5,559 bases of DNA, taken from NCBI GenBank assembly GCA_027345905.1, contig DAIETC010000213.1, positions 1 through 5,559 on the forward strand. The letters run 5' to 3'. Of this stretch, positions 1 through 5,559 are shown in pieces (position 1 is the first letter of the stretch; every line of letters starts with the position of its first letter). The position numbers and the translations under genes are program-made. The notes beneath the pieces were generated by a model, which was given only the letters and a program-made list of their open reading frames with translations, had not been told where the DNA came from and searched no databases. The DNA is from Kineosporiaceae bacterium. Its GTDB lineage: Bacteria > Actinomycetota > Actinomycetes > Actinomycetales > Angustibacteraceae.

Positions 1-3953
<3,953 letters not shown>

Positions 3954-3962
3954 CACACACCG

Positions 3963-3968
3963 TCCTTC
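3963..3968 (-). promoter_or_regulatory. Ribosome binding site of gltB (GAAGGA)
   Basis: The minus strand reads GAAGGA, then nine bases, then the ATG at 3953-3951. This is a good Shine-Dalgarno match at a normal distance. It favours this ATG over the in-frame GTG codons farther upstream (3975-3977 and 3984-3986), which would lengthen the propeptide without a comparable site. Confidence 0.7.
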
Positions 3969-4031
3969 GAGGTCCACCCCCGACACGTCTCGGAGGAATC
4001 CGCGCGGACGGCGTCGGCCTGCGGTTGAGGA

Positions 4032-4037
4032 ACTGTA
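4032..4037 (-). promoter_or_regulatory. Possible -10 element for gltB (TACAGT)
   Basis: TACAGT on the minus strand fits the TAnnnT pattern of actinobacterial housekeeping -10 elements. No good -35 exists; with a 17-base spacer the -35 position is TGTAAC, which overlaps the GlnR-like site. A start site near 4025 would give a leader of about 70 bases. The hexamer is short and the call is tentative. Confidence 0.3.
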
Positions 4038-4043
4038 GCGGAT

Positions 4044-4059
4044 GTTTCGCCGAGGTTAC
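4044..4059 (-). promoter_or_regulatory. Candidate GlnR binding site upstream of gltB
   Basis: The minus strand reads GTAAC (4059-4055), six bases, then GAAAC (4048-4044). This fits the gTnAc-n6-GaAAc half-site pair described for GlnR, the OmpR-type regulator of nitrogen assimilation in actinobacteria. The site begins on the lgt stop codon and ends 90 bases before the gltB start. The next two half-site positions downstream at the same spacing (TACAG, AACCG) do not match, so this is one pair, not the longer tandem form. The function of the neighbouring gene makes the match more believable, but GlnR sites are degenerate and binding is inferred. Confidence 0.55.
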
Positions 4060-4907
4060 ACGTCTTGGGTAGTGGGCAGTCTGTCCGAATCTTGAGACGC
4101 CGGCCGCCGCGCGCGTCGCCTTGCGAGCAAGAAGGCCACCACCGCCCCCAGGCCCACGACCAGCGAGGTCCACTCGTTGACCCGCAGGCCCAGGATGTGG
4201 TTCGCGTCGTCGATCCGCAAGGACTCGATGTACCCGCGCCCGATCGTGTACAGCCCGACGTACAACGCGAAGCTGCGCCCGTGGTCGAGGGTGAAGCGCC
4301 GGTCGAGCAGCACGACGGCGGCCGCCACCAGCAGGCACCACAAGGACTCGTAGAGGAAGGTCGGCTGGTAGGTCGCGAACTGGGCGTACCCGGGTGGCCG
4401 GTGCGCCGGCGAGATCTCGAGTCCCCAGGGCACCGTCGTCGGTCGCCCGAACAGCTCCTGGTTGAACCAGTTGCCGAACCGCCCGATCGCCTGGCCCACC
4501 GCGGCACCGGGCGCCGCCGAGTCGGCGAAGTCCACGAACGACCAGCCGTTGCGGCGGCAGGCGATCCACGCCCCCAGGGCTCCGGCTGCCACCGCCCCCC
4601 AGATCCCGAGGCCGCCGTTCCAGATCTTGAGCGCGTTCAGTGGGTGGCCGCCGGGCCCGAAGTAGGCCTGCGGCGAGGTGACCAGGTGGTAGACGCGGGC
4701 CCCGACGATGCCGAAGGGCACCGCCCAGGCGGCGATGTCGGTCACGGCTCCCGGCTGCCCTCCGCGCCGGACCCAGCGCCGCTCGGTGATGAGCACCGCC
4801 AGCACCAGGCCGGTCAGGATGCACAGGGCGTACGCCCGGATCGGCACCGGCCCTAGGTGCCACACGCCCTGCGGTGGGCTCGGGATGAAGGTGGCGAAGG
4901 TCCTCAC
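4056..4907 (-). CDS. lgt: Prolipoprotein diacylglyceryl transferase, Lgt
   Basis: Lgt is an integral membrane enzyme that moves diacylglycerol from phosphatidylglycerol onto the lipobox cysteine of pre-prolipoproteins, the first step of lipoprotein maturation. The 283-residue protein is of family length. The signature GRFGNWFNQELFG (142-154) contains Arg143, Asn146 and Gly154, which fall at the same numbers as in E. coli Lgt; Tyr26 in IRAYAL also corresponds. TFLYES (183-188) and GYIESLRIDD (225-234, Arg231 likely equals E. coli Arg239) complete the conserved core. The E. coli His103 position is Asn97 here (IWNGGLGIWGA). Hydrophobic segments lie near 25-42, 57-75, 98-116, 188-202, 213-222 and 245-262, and a charged tail (263-283) follows. 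The GTG start overlaps the trpA stop and gives the typical IPSPPQGVWHLGP N-terminus. No strong Shine-Dalgarno site precedes it, so coupling to trpA translation is likely. Confidence 0.97.
   Translation of the reverse strand: MRTFATFIPSPPQGVWHLGPVPIRAYALCILTGLVLAVLITERRWVRRGGQPGAVTDIAAWAVPFGIVGARVYHLVTSPQAYFGPGGHPLNALKIWNGGLGIWGAVAAGALGAWIACRRNGWSFVDFADSAAPGAAVGQAIGRFGNWFNQELFGRPTTVPWGLEISPAHRPPGYAQFATYQPTFLYESLWCLLVAAAVVLLDRRFTLDHGRSFALYVGLYTIGRGYIESLRIDDANHILGLRVNEWTSLVVGLGAVVAFLLARRRARRPASQDSDRLPTTQDV
4904..4907 (-). other. Four-base trpA stop / lgt start overlap (GTGA)
   Basis: On the minus strand GTGA serves as the lgt GTG start and the trpA TGA stop. Such overlaps usually mean co-transcription and termination-reinitiation coupling. 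The lack of a clear purine-rich site just upstream of the GTG fits this. Confidence 0.85.
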
Positions 4908-5559
4908 GCCGGCAGCACCCGCCGCGCGGTACCGACGGCCTCGACGAGCTCACGGGACAGTCGCGACACGGCTTCGACCCCCGCGCTGGGCGTCGAGGCG
5001 TCCACCAGGCAGCGCACCAGCGCCGAGCCGACGATCACCCCATCAGCGTACGCAGCCACGTCGGCGGCCTGAGCGCCGTCCGACACGCCGATCCCCACGC
5101 ACACCGGCAGGTCGGTGACCCTGCGCACCCGCTCGACCAGCGCCCGCGCGGCGGAGTCGACGCTGCTGCGCGTGCCGGTGACGCCCATGGTGCTCGCCGC
5201 GTACACGAAGCCCCGGCAGGCCCGCGCCGTCGAGCGCAACCGCTGCTCACTCGAGCTCGGCGCTACGAGGAACACGCGGTCCAGGTCATGGCGGTCCGCC
5301 ACGTCGAGCCACTCGCCGGCCTCCTCGGGGATCAGGTCGGGCGTGATCAGGCCCGCACCACCGACGTCCGCCAGCTCGGCGCCCAGGCGTGCCACCCCAT
5401 AGCGCTCGACCACGTTCCAGTAGGTCATGACCAGCGCCGGGGCGCCGGCACCCGCCACGGCCCCGGCAGCCTGGATGGCGGGTCGCCGGCGGGCGCCGGC
5501 ACGCAGGGCCAGCATCACGGCGTGCTGGATGACCGGGCCGTCCATCAGCGGGTCGGAGT
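4904..5559 (-). CDS. trpA: Tryptophan synthase alpha chain, TrpA; 5' end cut by window edge
   Basis: TrpA cleaves indole-3-glycerol phosphate to indole and glyceraldehyde 3-phosphate; the indole passes through a tunnel to TrpB, ending tryptophan synthesis. There are 217 codons plus the stop visible. The first complete codons read SDPLMDGPVIQ, whose Asp6 corresponds to the catalytic Asp60 of E. coli; the other catalytic acid (Glu49 in E. coli) lies beyond the edge. Also visible are VMTYWNVVERYG (43-54), LITPDLIPEE (70-79), FVYAASTMGVTG (117-128, with the conserved Tyr and phosphate-binding Gly), VGIGVSDG (154-161) and GVIVGSALV (173-181, phosphate-binding GS). About 55 N-terminal residues are missing from a usual 260-270. 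The internal ATG at 5543-5545 is not the true start, because the conserved motif continues upstream of it. The TGA stop overlaps the lgt GTG by four bases. trpB would be expected to the right. Confidence 0.97.
   Translation of the reverse strand, partial: SDPLMDGPVIQHAVMLALRAGARRRPAIQAAGAVAGAGAPALVMTYWNVVERYGVARLGAELADVGGAGLITPDLIPEEAGEWLDVADRHDLDRVFLVAPSSSEQRLRSTARACRGFVYAASTMGVTGTRSSVDSAARALVERVRRVTDLPVCVGIGVSDGAQAADVAAYADGVIVGSALVRCLVDASTPSAGVEAVSRLSRELVEAVGTARRVLPA

Larger units (their letters stand above)
3954..4055 (-). other. lgt-gltB intergenic region, likely gltB leader and promoter
   Basis: This 102-bp gap lies between the lgt TAA stop and the gltB ATG. It is the only true intergenic spacer in the window. 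On the minus strand it holds a GlnR-like half-site pair that starts on the lgt stop codon, a TACAGT hexamer, and the gltB ribosome binding site. I found no convincing factor-independent terminator for lgt: the short GC-rich inverted matches around 4001-4025 have stems of only about four pairs and no T-run. Read-through from lgt into gltB therefore stays possible. Confidence 0.7.

Noticed and set aside
4001..4025. GC-rich imperfect inverted sequence in the lgt-gltB gap, considered as a terminator or attenuator
   Set aside because: The pairing is only about four base pairs at the ends and there is no T-run, so it falls short of a factor-independent terminator.
4065..4856. 263-codon plus-strand open frame opposite lgt
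   Set aside because: It is antisense to a full-length Lgt with all its motifs and its own composition is low-complexity, so it is a compositional artefact.
5543..5545. ATG as a possible trpA start
   Set aside because: It lies inside the conserved SDPLMDGP motif, and the reading frame continues upstream to the window edge with matching TrpA residues, so the true start is beyond 5559.

Overview
The window reads as a conserved, chromosomal housekeeping segment from a high-G+C actinobacterium. The base composition is strongly G+C-rich, with G or C at nearly every third codon position. Leucine CTA/TTA and serine TCA codons are almost absent, and Lgt has the actinobacterial form (IPSPPQGVWHLGP start, IWNGGLGIWGA motif). 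No mobile elements, phage genes, CRISPR arrays, tRNAs or rRNAs were seen.

All three genes lie on the minus strand, so transcription runs from right to left. At the right edge is trpA (tryptophan synthase alpha chain), which lacks roughly its first 55 codons. Its TGA stop overlaps the GTG start of lgt (prolipoprotein diacylglyceryl transferase) by four bases. After lgt comes a 102-bp gap and then gltB (large subunit of NADPH-type glutamate synthase), which fills the left 70% of the window and runs off the left edge with about 190-200 residues missing. gltB is the real gene between 1 and 3953, even though long open frames exist on the opposite strand.

Functionally, trpA and lgt look like the tail of a trp operon with a translationally coupled membrane enzyme. 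gltB starts a nitrogen-assimilation unit, and gltD would be expected just beyond the left edge. The most informative non-coding signal is in the lgt-gltB gap: GTAAC-n6-GAAAC on the minus strand, a good match to the actinobacterial GlnR half-site pair. It overlaps the lgt stop codon and is followed by a TAnnnT -10-like hexamer. This suggests that gltB has its own nitrogen-responsive promoter rather than depending only on read-through from trpA-lgt.

I found no evidence of an undescribed system. The points worth checking are regulatory (the GlnR-like site and its position) and a lineage-typical change at one Lgt active-site position.
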